A stretch of DNA of 35,334 bases from an uncultured Clostridia bacterium (GTDB lineage: Bacteria; Bacillota; Clostridia; TANB77; CAG-508): contig CALXAD010000021.1 of the NCBI GenBank assembly GCA_944386195.1, positions 1 through 35,334 of the forward strand. The letters run 5' to 3'. A program made the translations under genes and the position numbers. The notes below the pieces were generated by a model. The model did not search any database and was not told where the DNA came from. It worked only from the letters and a program-made list of their open reading frames with translations. Shown here one piece after another: positions 12,799 to 21,121 of this stretch; within the stretch, counting starts at the first letter, position 1; each line of letters opens with the position of its first letter.

Positions 12799-13040
12799 TA
12801 AAAAGTAAAAATATACCTAAATAATTATAGTTTAATTACAAGTATAATATAGAGCTTACCAAATAAGATAAGCTCTGCAAATGTATTAAATATATATTTA
12901 GAAACGAACTTTATATAATACTTACAATTAATATTATTGGATTTTAATATTAATTTTGAAATTTACTATCTACATTTTCTTGTCTTTTAAATAATTTATA
13001 TATTACTTTCCACTTTTTGTACTAAGTTTGTTCATAACTT

Positions 13041-14690
13041 TTATTTTTTATCACTTATTATTGAATAAAAATGATATCCACCTGTTATATTATTTACTTT
13101 AAATCCATTCTGTGTAAGAATTCTACATGCAATATAACTTCTAAGTCCTGTTCTACAATAAACTAAATAAGTTTTTGACTTATCTAATTCATTAATCCTA
13201 TTTCTCAAATCATCAAGAGGAATATGTATACAATCTTTATAAGCCCAAACTTTATATTCTGCATCTGTTCTTACATCTAAAACAGCTACATTTTCTTTTT
13301 CTTTTAACTTATCCACTTTTTGCCATGTTACAGTTTTTACTAAACCTTCTAATTCATTTACAATACTATTTCCTAACAAGTTAATAGGACTCTTAGCTGA
13401 TGAAAAAGGTGGTGCATAACATAAATCTAACTCTTCTAAATCATAAGCTGTCATTTTTTTCATAATAGCTGTAGCTAAGATATCTGTTATCTTATCTACA
13501 CTTTCTTTTCCAAATACTTGAGCTCCTAATATTCTTCCTGTTTTCTTTTCATAAATTGCTTTTATCGTTAACATACTTGCACCTGGATAATATGTAGCAT
13601 GAGAAAAAGGAGATAATATTATAGTTTTATAGTTTATCTTATTCTTTTTACAAATTGTTTCATTAATTCCAGTCATCCCTAAACTATAATCAAATATTTT
13701 TAAAATACTGCTTCCTATACCTCCTATATAACTTGTTTTCTTTCCACAAATATTATTTGCAACTACTCTTGCTTGTCTATTTGCTGGCCCTGCTAAAAAG
13801 ATACTCATATCCTTATCTATAACACAATTTTTTACTCTTACTGCATCTCCTAATGCATAAATATTTTTATCACTTGTTTGCATATATTCATTAACTTTTA
13901 TACCACCAGTTAGCCAAACATTAAGCCCATTTGTTAATGCTAAATTATCTTCTGGCTTTACCCCAATGCATAAAACTATAAGTTCCGCTTCTTTATTTTC
14001 TTTTCCAAAAGAAATAAATAATTTATTATCCTTTTCTACTATTTTTCTTACACCTTTATTTAAAATAATCTCAACATCATTTTCTCTTAAAACTTTATGT
14101 ACAAAACTTGCCATCTCTTCATCTAATGGACTAATTAAATGTGAAGCTTTTTCAATAATTGTAACTTTCACATCATTGTAATTACTTAAATTCTCAGCCA
14201 TTTCTACTCCAATATAGCCTCCACCAATTATTGTTACATTTTTCACATTATTATCTTGAATATATTTTTTTATTTCTATTGCATCTTCAACATTTCTAAG
14301 AGTTTTTATTCTTTTACTTTCTAAACTTTCAAATGGATTTATTGGCTTAGCACCTGGAGCTAAAACCAATTTATCATAAGTTTCTTCATATTCATCATTA
14401 GTTTGTAAATTTCTTATTTTAACAGTTTTAGCTTTTCTATCTATATCAATAACTTCTTGTTTTATTCTTACATCTATATTAAATCTTTTATTAAAACTTT
14501 CTGGTGTTTGTACCAATAAATCTTTTTTGTTTTTAATTACATCTCCTATATAATAAGGAAGCCCACAATTAGCAAAAGAAATAAAACTTCCTCTTTCTAC
14601 TAATATAATCTCTGCTTTCTCATTTAATCTTCTTAATCTTGTAGCTGTTGTAGCACCTCCTGCCACTCCTCCTACTATAACTACTTTCAT
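13041..14690 (-). CDS. CoA-disulfide reductase with C-terminal rhodanese domain
   Basis: A 549-residue flavoprotein that reduces CoA disulfide, and in the rhodanese-fused group also CoA persulfide or polysulfide, with NAD(P)H. It has the FAD-binding GGVAGGATTATRLRR at 7-21, the catalytic Cys at 42 (SFANCGLPYY), a second nucleotide-binding GGGYIGVEMAE (about 156-166) and the dimerisation domain. The rhodanese domain occupies about 455-545, with the active Cys at 512 (YCRTGLRS). AGGAGGTTTAT precedes the ATG. It lies downstream of thioredoxin and CcdA on the same strand, with a hairpin between. Confidence 0.93.
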   Translation of the reverse strand: MKVVIVGGVAGGATTATRLRRLNEKAEIILVERGSFISFANCGLPYYIGDVIKNKKDLLVQTPESFNKRFNIDVRIKQEVIDIDRKAKTVKIRNLQTNDEYEETYDKLVLAPGAKPINPFESLESKRIKTLRNVEDAIEIKKYIQDNNVKNVTIIGGGYIGVEMAENLSNYNDVKVTIIEKASHLISPLDEEMASFVHKVLRENDVEIILNKGVRKIVEKDNKLFISFGKENKEAELIVLCIGVKPEDNLALTNGLNVWLTGGIKVNEYMQTSDKNIYALGDAVRVKNCVIDKDMSIFLAGPANRQARVVANNICGKKTSYIGGIGSSILKIFDYSLGMTGINETICKKNKINYKTIILSPFSHATYYPGASMLTIKAIYEKKTGRILGAQVFGKESVDKITDILATAIMKKMTAYDLEELDLCYAPPFSSAKSPINLLGNSIVNELEGLVKTVTWQKVDKLKEKENVAVLDVRTDAEYKVWAYKDCIHIPLDDLRNRINELDKSKTYLVYCRTGLRSYIACRILTQNGFKVNNITGGYHFYSIISDKK

Positions 14691-14709
14691 ATAAACCTCC
14701 TAAAAGCAT

Positions 14710-14742
14710 AAATTAGCTTAGAAAAAACTTCTAAACTAATTT
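14710..14742 (-). terminator. Hairpin between thioredoxin and CoA-disulfide reductase genes
   Basis: AAATTAG-C-TTAGAA (14710-14723) pairs with TTCTAA-A-CTAATTT (14729-14742), 13 bp and one mismatch. The T-tract on the minus strand is weak, so partial termination or RNA processing between the two genes is possible. Confidence 0.5.
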
Positions 14743-14749
14743 ACTTTAA

Positions 14750-15217
14750 TTATTTTATCATATTTAAAATTTCCTCTTTATCAATAACTCCAACAGAACG
14801 ATTTACCTCGTTTCCATTTCTTATAACAACTAATGTTGGTATTGACATAACTTGATATTTAATAGCTGTATCTTGTGATTCATCAACATTTACTTTAACA
14901 ACTTTTATATCATCATTTTCTTGTGCTACTTCATCAACTGTTGGTGAAAGCATTTTACAAGGTCCACACCAATCAGCATAGAAATCCACTAATACTGGTA
15001 TATTACTCTTTAAAACTTCTTGCTCAAAAGTTTCATCATTTACTTTTTTTACGTCCATACTATCTTCCTCCTTTTCATTTATTGTAGTTTCCACATTACT
15101 AATATTTTGACTTCCTTGTATATATTCTATTCCTTTTTTATTAATAAATATGCTAGCTATAATTAGAATTATTACAAGTAAAGCAAAAATTATAAACCAT
15201 ATTATTTTTTTCTTCAT
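14750..15217 (-). CDS. Membrane-anchored thioredoxin-like protein
   Basis: 155 residues: a hydrophobic N-terminal anchor (about 5-25), a polar linker, then a thioredoxin fold with DFYADWCGPCK (Cys 84 and 87) and the cis-Pro SIPTL. It probably works outside the membrane, keeping thiols of exported proteins reduced, with electrons passed through CcdA, whose gene ends 9 bases upstream. Start 15217 is preferred over a GTG two codons earlier because AAGGAG lies five bases before it. The domain keeps all catalytic residues. Confidence 0.9.
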   Translation of the reverse strand: MKKKIIWFIIFALLVIILIIASIFINKKGIEYIQGSQNISNVETTINEKEEDSMDVKKVNDETFEQEVLKSNIPVLVDFYADWCGPCKMLSPTVDEVAQENDDIKVVKVNVDESQDTAIKYQVMSIPTLVVIRNGNEVNRSVGVIDKEEILNMIK

Positions 15218-15226
15218 ATACACTCC

Positions 15227-15862
15227 TTAAAAGAATATCATGTATAATCCCATAATTATTAAAATTGCACCTGAAATCTTTTTTACTATATCATAATGCT
15301 TCTTTATAAAATTAAATACTTCTTTTAACTTTTCAAGTAATATAGCAGATATTATAAAAGGCATTCCTAATCCTATAGAATATAATAACATTAATATTAT
15401 ACCTTTTACCATATCTTGATTTTTTGCAATCAACAATAAAGCTGAGCTTAAAAATGTTCCTATACAAGGTGTCCAACTAATTGAAAATAACATTCCAAAT
15501 ATTATCGATTTTATAAAATTTAAATTTCTACTTTTTTTATTAGCACTTTTTATTTTATTCAAAAATTTGATTTTTATTAATTCCATATAGTTTAAGCCAA
15601 GAAGTATTATAATAATACCAAATAATATTTTAAAGTATTTAATATTACCACTAATTATTCCACCAAACTTACTTGCAAAAATTGATAGAATTAAAAATAC
15701 TATTGTAAATCCCAATACAAAACCTATTGAATTTATCACAGCTTTTGAAGTCTTTTTATTATCTTCACCTAAAAAATACGAAATATAAATAGGTAACATT
15801 GGAAGTATACAAGGTGAAATAAAACTTGCTATTCCCTCTAAAAAAGTAAATACATAATCCAT
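15227..15862 (-). CDS. ccdA: CcdA/DsbD-like membrane thiol transporter
   Basis: A 211-residue protein with six membrane helices. Two conserved cysteines carry electrons across the membrane: C18 in FISPCILPMLPIY, and one in SWTPCIGTFLSSALL (about 133). The Pro-rich surroundings are typical of CcdA. It takes electrons from cytoplasmic thioredoxin and passes them to an extracytoplasmic partner, here most likely the anchored thioredoxin encoded next. Confidence 0.93.
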   Translation of the reverse strand: MDYVFTFLEGIASFISPCILPMLPIYISYFLGEDNKKTSKAVINSIGFVLGFTIVFLILSIFASKFGGIISGNIKYFKILFGIIIILLGLNYMELIKIKFLNKIKSANKKSRNLNFIKSIIFGMLFSISWTPCIGTFLSSALLLIAKNQDMVKGIILMLLYSIGLGMPFIISAILLEKLKEVFNFIKKHYDIVKKISGAILIIMGLYMIFF

Positions 15863-15877
15863 TATCTAAAATTCCTT

Positions 15878-16492
15878 TTAAAAATCTTTTAACATATCAC
15901 ATATAGCATCTATAACATCTTCATGATTACTTTTTGCAATACTTTGTTCTCTTAGTTTAGATTCCTCTTTAGTTAAATCTGTTAAATATTTATTAAATTC
16001 AGGTATTATACTAATAGAATCTAATGGATATCCTGGGTGTCTTTTTGGAGATATTTTATCTACTAAATAAAATTTATTTTTATTAAAACTATATGTTTTA
16101 ACTTCTCCTTTATTATATATTGCTACTCCATTTACCCACATTGCTGTTAATTTACCACCATATTTATTAGCTAGTTTAGAATAATACTCAATCATCTCTT
16201 CATCTGATAAAGCTTTTCCATTTACTCTTCTTACATGAGTTCCTGGTTGTTCTTTATCAGATACTCCTTCTAAAAACAAATTTGTATCCATTCCTATTGT
16301 AATCATTCCTGTTTCTTTGCCATATGCTTTTGCCTTAATAACTGCATTTTCTATGGCTGTATTTCCAGTTTCTTCTACATCTAAATTAATATTTAAATCT
16401 TTTAATGTTAATACTTTAATTCCTTTATTTTCTAGTTTATCTTTATAATTTTTAACTTTTGCTGGATTTGTTGTTGCAAATAATACTTTCAT
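15878..16492 (-). CDS. Ham1/RdgB-like nucleotide pyrophosphatase
   Basis: 204 residues resembling the XTP/dITP pyrophosphatase family, which removes deaminated purine nucleotides. FATTNPAKVKNYKDKL matches the N-terminal substrate motif, with Asn/Tyr where Glu is usual. EETGNTAIENAVIKAKAYGK matches the second motif, and IGMDTNLFLEGV replaces the usual DDSGL, keeping an Asp. SPKRHPGYPLDSISIIPEF is in the place of the family's ...GYDPIFxP. The family is clear but the active site is divergent, so substrate may differ. It starts 1 base after the desulfoferrodoxin stop region, so the two are one transcript. Confidence 0.75.
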   Translation of the reverse strand: MKVLFATTNPAKVKNYKDKLENKGIKVLTLKDLNINLDVEETGNTAIENAVIKAKAYGKETGMITIGMDTNLFLEGVSDKEQPGTHVRRVNGKALSDEEMIEYYSKLANKYGGKLTAMWVNGVAIYNKGEVKTYSFNKNKFYLVDKISPKRHPGYPLDSISIIPEFNKYLTDLTKEESKLREQSIAKSNHEDVIDAICDMLKDF

Positions 16493-16493
16493 T

Positions 16494-16877
16494 TTACTCC
16501 TCTACTTCTTTTTTCCATAATCCATGTTTATTACAATAAGCATAAAGAGTTGCTCCTTTTATATAAGGAAATCTTACTTCTGCTACTTGTTCTGGGTATA
16601 ATTTTACTGTTATTTCTTTGTTTTCTTTTACTAAGCTAATCCATTCTATATAATGTTCTTTTTCCATTACATGATTTACTTTTACAAGTAATTCATCATC
16701 TACTTTTTCATATGTTGGTACATGTTTTTCAACTGCTGCATCTACTGAATTTGGAACTAATTTTTCCATTGGCTCTCCACAACATATAATTCCACATCCT
16801 TTGCAATTACAATCATCAATTACTTTTACTGTAGCTCCACAAGATTTACATCTTTTTATAACTAATTCATTTTTCAT
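16494..16877 (-). CDS. dfx: Desulfoferrodoxin-like superoxide reductase
   Basis: A 127-residue protein that reduces superoxide to peroxide without producing oxygen. The catalytic iron ligands are in place: H52 (EKHVP), H69 and H75 (VNHVMEKEHYIEWI), and C115/H118 (YCNKHGLW). The N-terminal desulforedoxin-type site uses C10, C13 and C32/C33 (ICCGEPMEKL). Three extra Cys (23, 25, 28; DCNCKGC) sit between these pairs, which is unusual. GGAGGAATCATT precedes the ATG. It leads a block of thiol and oxygen defence genes. Confidence 0.92.
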   Translation of the reverse strand: MKNELVIKRCKSCGATVKVIDDCNCKGCGIICCGEPMEKLVPNSVDAAVEKHVPTYEKVDDELLVKVNHVMEKEHYIEWISLVKENKEITVKLYPEQVAEVRFPYIKGATLYAYCNKHGLWKKEVEE

Positions 16878-16951
16878 AATGATTCCTCCTTATTTTTTAT
16901 TTTATAGATTATATCATCATATATTTAAAAATACTAGCCTTTTTTGTCATT

Positions 16952-17740
16952 TTATCCTAATGCTACATCAAGTACCATCATTAAAGCAAAACCTACTGCA
17001 ACTCCTATTGTTCCAATATTTGTATGTCCTCCTTCTTGTGCTTCTGGTATTAATTCTTCCACAATTACATATATCATTGCACCTGCTGCAAATGCTAACA
17101 AGTATGGTAATATTGATGTTATTAATCCTGTTAATAATATTGTAATTATTGCTGCAATTGGTTCAACTATTCCTGATAGCATTCCATAAAGAAATGCTTT
17201 TCCTTTTGACCTTCCTTCTGCTTGTAATGGCATAGAAATTATTGCACCCTCTGGAAAGTTTTGTAATGGAATTCCAACTGCTAAAGTTATTGCTCCAGCT
17301 ATTGTTAATCCTGCATTTCCACTTACAGCTCCTGCTAAAACTACACCTACTGACATACCTTCTGGAATATTGTGTAAAGTTACTGCTAAAACTAACATTG
17401 TTTCTTTTTTTAATTTTGATTTTAATCCTTCTGGTTTACTACTATCTATATGTAAGTGTGGTATTACAGAATCAAGTAACAATAAAAATCCTATTCCTAG
17501 TAAAAATCCTATTAATGCTGGATACCATTGTGTTTTTCCTTGTTCTACTGCCATATTCATAGATGGTAATAGTAGTGACCATACAGATGCTGCCATCATA
17601 ACTCCTGCTGCAAATCCTAAAAGTGCTTTTTGTACTCTTGGATTTATTTTATTTTTCATAAAAAATACCATTGCTGAACCTAGTGTAGTTCCTAAAAATG
17701 GTATGCTAAGGCATATTGCAATTGGCAATATTTGTTCCAT
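16952..17740 (-). CDS. ZIP family metal transporter
   Basis: A 262-residue membrane protein with about eight helices. The metal-binding signature is TLHNIPEGMSVGV in helix IV and PLQNFPEGAIISMPL in helix V, and a His-containing loop (PHLHIDSSK) lies between helices. It resembles the bacterial ZupT branch, which imports zinc and sometimes iron or manganese. The N-terminal part has a family-like AAGVMMAASVWSLLLP. AAGGGGGCGAAAAAG precedes the ATG. It is separated from dfx by 75 bases, so it may start the same transcript. Confidence 0.92.
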   Translation of the reverse strand: MEQILPIAICLSIPFLGTTLGSAMVFFMKNKINPRVQKALLGFAAGVMMAASVWSLLLPSMNMAVEQGKTQWYPALIGFLLGIGFLLLLDSVIPHLHIDSSKPEGLKSKLKKETMLVLAVTLHNIPEGMSVGVVLAGAVSGNAGLTIAGAITLAVGIPLQNFPEGAIISMPLQAEGRSKGKAFLYGMLSGIVEPIAAIITILLTGLITSILPYLLAFAAGAMIYVIVEELIPEAQEGGHTNIGTIGVAVGFALMMVLDVALG

Positions 17741-17820
17741 CTTTTTCGCCCCCTTTTATTAATTTTATTTTCTTTTTATGCATATTTTTCTTGTGTTTTC
17801 ATATAATATTAATAAAAGTA

Positions 17821-17899
17821 TTGACATATTAATATTTTAGTAGTAAAATTAATAATGTATTAATTCCTTACAAATGATATCACAAATTCCTTTGTAAGT
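17821..17899 (+). promoter_or_regulatory. Promoter and leader hairpin of tRNA gene
   Basis: TTGACA (17821-17826), 17-base spacer and TAAAAT (17844-17849). The leader contains CTTACAAA (17867-17874) paired with TTTGTAAG (17892-17899), just before the tRNA. Confidence 0.65.
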
Positions 17900-17910
17900 C
17901 AAAATTATAT

Positions 17911-17986
17911 CGCGGGGTGGAGCAGTTGGCAGCTCGCAGGGCTCATAACCCTGAGGTCGGTAGTTCGAGTCTATCCCCCGCAACCA
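17911..17986 (+). tRNA. Initiator tRNA-fMet (CAT)
   Basis: A 76-base cloverleaf with encoded CCA. The anticodon loop is CTCATAA. Initiator hallmarks are visible: an unpaired C1-A72 end and three consecutive G-C pairs in the anticodon stem (CAGGG/CCCTG). The T arm has GTTCGAG. Confidence 0.97.
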
Positions 17987-17993
17987 ATTCAAA

Positions 17994-18025
17994 CATTTAC
18001 CATTAGTTGGTCAAATGCTTTTTTT
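17994..18025 (+). terminator. Terminator of tRNA gene
   Basis: CATTTACCA and TGGT-C-AAATG form a stem with a one-base bulge, followed by CTTTTTTT. Confidence 0.8.
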
Positions 18026-18032
18026 ATAAATG

Positions 18033-18061
18033 AAAAAATAGCTTAACTTAATAAGCTATTT
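18033..18061 (-). terminator. Terminator of DUF2207 gene
   Basis: AAATAGCTTA (18036-18045) and TAAGCTATTT (18052-18061) form a perfect 10-bp stem with a TTTTTTC tail on the minus strand. Confidence 0.85.
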
Positions 18062-18067
18062 CTTTTA

Positions 18068-19300
18068 TTAAATATTACCATTTCCACCCATAAAATTATT
18101 TCTATTAAAAGATTGTTCTGATGCCATAGAAGCATTTATTGCATCCATTGTTAAATCTAAAAATATTCCTAATGTATTAAATAATAAAGTAGTATTAGAT
18201 ATAAACCAATCTGGTGGTTGTATTCCAATTTTTTCAAATTGTTCAACCCATTTTTCTGAAACATCTAAAGAATAAGTATAAGGTAAAATATTATAAAAAT
18301 ATTCCGGATTTTTTTCTACTAAACTTTCAAGTTCTTGCTTTTCAGCAGTTTCTAAGAAACGTTTAAATCCTTTAATTTTTCCTAACATTTCCAATCCAAA
18401 TTTTGTTCTCTTTAATATTATCTTTCTTATCATCACCAATATTGCTATATAAGCAATTCCTACTATATATGTAATTAAATATATTGTTTTTGAAAAAACA
18501 GCAGGAAAAACTGTAAATAATAATGGTACAATAGCAAATAAAGATGCCAAAACAGTTAAAAATATTTTTCTTGATTTCACCTTATTTCCAAAAAATTCCT
18601 TTAATAAAATTGAAATTCCTATAAATTGTAACATAACTGAAGTAACAGCTGTATTAAAATCTGATGTATCATATACTGGCATTCCTGTTATAAAAATAAA
18701 AATAATAATTATCATAGGTATAATAAGATTTTTTGCTATTGATGATTTCCTATCAAATATTTTATCTTTATATTCTTTTTTATTATAATGTTCCTTTATT
18801 TTTTCTACTGTAATATAAAATCTACTATATAATTCTTTAGATGTAACTGTATTTTTAGCCATAAATAATGTATAAAAAAATACTTTTTCTGCATCATTAT
18901 TCCCATCATATTCTTTTAATTTAGTTATAATAAAATCTTTAGAATTTGAACCATCTTTATTTTTTATTTGCTCTATTTTGATATATCCTTTACTTGCTAA
19001 ATATATTAAAAGTGAAACTACTGCTTTATTATCTACATATCCTTTATAAAAGAACGCAACTTCTGCTGAATTATATCCTTCTGGCGGATAAAATTCTACT
19101 GTATCTACTACTGTCTTATCTCTACCAAACAGTAACCATAAAACTAACCCTATAAAGACAAAGATTATACTCACTACTATTATTGCATAATAATTAGTAT
19201 TAACATCATTTGTTGCATCGGAATAACTAAATGAATTGTTAAAAAATAAGCATACTAATAAAAATAAAAAAGTCAAAGTTCTAGTAATTTTCCTACTCAT
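18068..19300 (-). CDS. DUF2207-like membrane protein (short form)
   Basis: 410 residues. A signal-like hydrophobic start (8-25) and a second helix (about 38-60) precede a block typical of the DUF2207 C-terminal half: VEFYPPEGYNSAEVAFFYKG, then a winged helix-like KAVVSLLIYLASKGYIKIE. A pair of membrane helices follows (about 198-290), and the tail ends NFMGGNGNI. The large extracellular N-terminal domain usual in full DUF2207 proteins is absent. Its start overlaps the LemA stop by 8 bases, and LemA/DUF2207 pairs are common. Function unknown, envelope related. Confidence 0.8.
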   Translation of the reverse strand: MSRKITRTLTFLFLLVCLFFNNSFSYSDATNDVNTNYYAIIVVSIIFVFIGLVLWLLFGRDKTVVDTVEFYPPEGYNSAEVAFFYKGYVDNKAVVSLLIYLASKGYIKIEQIKNKDGSNSKDFIITKLKEYDGNNDAEKVFFYTLFMAKNTVTSKELYSRFYITVEKIKEHYNKKEYKDKIFDRKSSIAKNLIIPMIIIIFIFITGMPVYDTSDFNTAVTSVMLQFIGISILLKEFFGNKVKSRKIFLTVLASLFAIVPLLFTVFPAVFSKTIYLITYIVGIAYIAILVMIRKIILKRTKFGLEMLGKIKGFKRFLETAEKQELESLVEKNPEYFYNILPYTYSLDVSEKWVEQFEKIGIQPPDWFISNTTLLFNTLGIFLDLTMDAINASMASEQSFNRNNFMGGNGNI

Positions 19301-19847
19301 TAAAATTCACCCCAACATTATTTTTCTCTTCCACTTCCGCTTCAAACATTTTATATGCTTTAAATCCAAACAAATGAGCAACTATATTATTAGGAAACAT
19401 TTGTATTTTGTTATTAAATATTCTTACAGTACCATTATAATATTTTCTACTATTTGCAATTTCATCTTCTATTTTTACTAAATTATCTGCCAATTTTGAA
19501 AACATTTCATTTGCTTTTAATTCTGGATAATTTTCAGAAATAGCTAATATATTAGATAAATATTTTGATATTTTTTCATTTATATCTATCTTATTATCCA
19601 TAGATAATTCATCATAATTAGCATTTCTTAAAGAAGTAATTTGTATTAAAGTTTCTTTTTCATAATCTGAATATCCTTTTACAACTTCTACCAAATTAGG
19701 AATTATATCCCATCTCTTTTTTAGATATATATCCATAGTAGAAAAAGCTTCTTTAACCAGATTTCTAGAATTAATAAAAGAATTATATATTATCAAAATA
19801 TAAATAAAAATTATTACTATAATTCCAAGAATAATATATATAGCCAA
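19293..19847 (-). CDS. LemA family protein
   Basis: A 184-residue protein with one N-terminal membrane helix (3-22) and a helical coiled domain: KKRWDIIPNLVEVVKGYSDY, then LKANEMFSKLADNLVKIEDE and IANSRKYYNGTVRIFNNKI, all diagnostic of LemA. It starts at TTG (19847), with AAGGGGGAAA at a normal distance. LemA function is not settled. Translation is probably coupled to the overlapping DUF2207 gene. Confidence 0.93.
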   Translation of the reverse strand: MAIYIILGIIVIIFIYILIIYNSFINSRNLVKEAFSTMDIYLKKRWDIIPNLVEVVKGYSDYEKETLIQITSLRNANYDELSMDNKIDINEKISKYLSNILAISENYPELKANEMFSKLADNLVKIEDEIANSRKYYNGTVRIFNNKIQMFPNNIVAHLFGFKAYKMFEAEVEEKNNVGVNFNE

Positions 19848-19921
19848 AATAATTTCCCCCTTTTATGTTTTTCTTTTTTTATTATTGCATAAATGGTCAA
19901 AAATAACAACTAAAAAATAAA

Positions 19922-19947
19922 AAATATCAGGAATAACCCTGATATTT
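19922..19947. terminator. AAATATCAGG hairpin
   Basis: A perfect 10-bp stem AAATATCAGG/CCTGATATTT with a 6-base loop. The T-tract (TTTTTTATTTTTT) is on the minus strand, so it would stop minus transcripts coming from the Fic region before lemA. Confidence 0.7.
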
Positions 19948-19982
19948 AAAAAATTTTAAAAATATTTTATCTTTTTACAAGT

Positions 19983-20031
19983 TTCGACATTTTTTTCATT
20001 ATTTATATGTTATACTGTTTTTTATACCAAA
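19983..20031 (+). promoter_or_regulatory. Promoter of 50-aa gene with Spo0A-box-like site
   Basis: TTCGACA (19983-19989), identical to the reverse of the Spo0A box TGTCGAA, lies near the -35 position of a TATACT -10 box before the small gene at 20052. A second such box is found at 24029. Confidence 0.4.
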
Positions 20032-20051
20032 GAGGATAAGAGGTGAATGTT

Positions 20052-20204
20052 ATGGATAAATCTAACTTAAAAAAATGCGGTACAGTCACAGTTTCTGTTT
20101 ATAAGGATATTTCTTCTAATCATCCTGTTTTTAAAGTTCAATCAGACAACGATGATGTACTCCCGGTTTCTTATGTTATAGAAGATACTTTATATCTTTA
20201 TTAA
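20052..20204 (+). CDS. Small protein, 50 aa, unknown
   Basis: The gene is preceded by AAGAGGTGAATGTT and followed by a terminator, so translation is likely. The product starts MDKSNLKKCGTVTVSVYKDI and continues with a beta-rich, acidic stretch (VQSDNDDVLPVSYVIEDTLY). It has one Cys and no membrane segment. I recognise no family. It is the only plus-strand gene between lemA and the Fic operon. Confidence 0.6.
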   Translation: MDKSNLKKCGTVTVSVYKDISSNHPVFKVQSDNDDVLPVSYVIEDTLYLY

Positions 20205-20207
20205 TAG

Positions 20208-20233
20208 ACTGACTTTTTAGTTGGTCTTTTTTT
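20208..20233 (+). terminator. Terminator of 50-aa gene
   Basis: GACTGACT (20208-20215) pairs with AGTTGGTC (20219-20226) through two G-U pairs, followed by T7. Confidence 0.6.
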
Positions 20234-20921
20234 ATCTTTCTAAAAATCCTTCTAATTCTTCTATTCTCTTTTCTGTTCCACTCACAATTGACCTTTTTAA
20301 TAATTCTTGTAAATGTTCAGGTTCTGGGTCATCTTCTTCATCTAAGCTTGCTAAAAGAAATACATCTCTTATACTATATTTTTCAATATCACCTGTATTA
20401 GGATTCTCTACCCTTTCTAGATTATCTAAAATTTGACTCATATCCATTTCAAATCCATGTTCTTTTGAGAAAATTTTTGCAAAACCAAGTATAGTTCTTG
20501 TATTACCTTCTCTAAAAGGATGAACTCTCCATAATTTTGCTAAATAAAAAGCAAATTTTCCTGAAATTTCATCAATACTTTTATTTTTCCAATCATATTC
20601 ACTCATCTCTTTAGTTGTAATATATAATTCATCTTGGATATCTTCTGGCATAGCATAATTAATGCTTTCTCCATCTAACAAGTCTTCCTTTTTATGAACA
20701 GGATATATTCTATATTCTCCAGCCCAATCAAAAACATTTTCTAAAATATGTTTATTTATTCTCCTTAATAAATTTGCATCACACGCTTTAACAAACTTAT
20801 CTTGAACATTCATTAATTTTGTATATCCAATATCAGTTTCTGCTTTTTCTAATTCATCACTATCTGTTATACCTAATAAATTTTTTAATGTACCATTTGG
20901 TAATGTATAAGCATTTTCCAT
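20232..20921 (-). CDS. Fic toxin-like protein (VbhT/cell filamentation type)
   Basis: A 229-residue Fic protein with the motif HPFREGNTRT at 134-143 and the preceding beta-hairpin region (GEYRIYPVHKKED, about 68-80) that positions the target. The catalytic His is present, and Thr replaces the second Gly of the usual GNGR, as in many cell-filamentation type members. There is no internal inhibitory helix, in agreement with a separate antitoxin gene upstream that ends 3 bases before this start. It would AMPylate cellular targets when free of antitoxin. A Glu/Asp-rich tail follows the domain. Confidence 0.9.
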   Translation of the reverse strand: MENAYTLPNGTLKNLLGITDSDELEKAETDIGYTKLMNVQDKFVKACDANLLRRINKHILENVFDWAGEYRIYPVHKKEDLLDGESINYAMPEDIQDELYITTKEMSEYDWKNKSIDEISGKFAFYLAKLWRVHPFREGNTRTILGFAKIFSKEHGFEMDMSQILDNLERVENPNTGDIEKYSIRDVFLLASLDEEDDPEPEHLQELLKRSIVSGTEKRIEELEGFLER

Positions 20922-20924
20922 CTT

Positions 20925-21116
20925 TTACCCTTTCTTATATTTTTCTATTACTTTTTTTTGAACTTCTTCTAATTCCATTCTACCATTTACATATTCTTTT
21001 ACTAAATCAATAGTTTCCTTAGATGGCTTTTTATCACATGCAAGCGAAATTGCTAATGCTTCTTTTGCAAGTTTTTTTCTTTCTTCTTTACTTGTATCTT
21101 TTATTAAATAACTCAT
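20925..21116 (-). CDS. VbhA-like Fic antitoxin
   Basis: 63 residues, all helical in appearance: KEERKKLAKEALAISLACDK, then KPSKETIDLVKEYVNGRMEL, matching the antitoxin VbhA family. In class I Fic systems the antitoxin inserts an (S/T)xxxE motif in the toxin's active site. Here S24 is followed by Asp at 28 (SLACD) rather than Glu. GAGGTAATTAAT precedes the ATG, and the gene begins 5 bases after the SufB/D stop, so it is probably read from the suf promoter. Confidence 0.85.
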   Translation of the reverse strand: MSYLIKDTSKEERKKLAKEALAISLACDKKPSKETIDLVKEYVNGRMELEEVQKKVIEKYKKG

Positions 21117-21121
21117 ATTAA

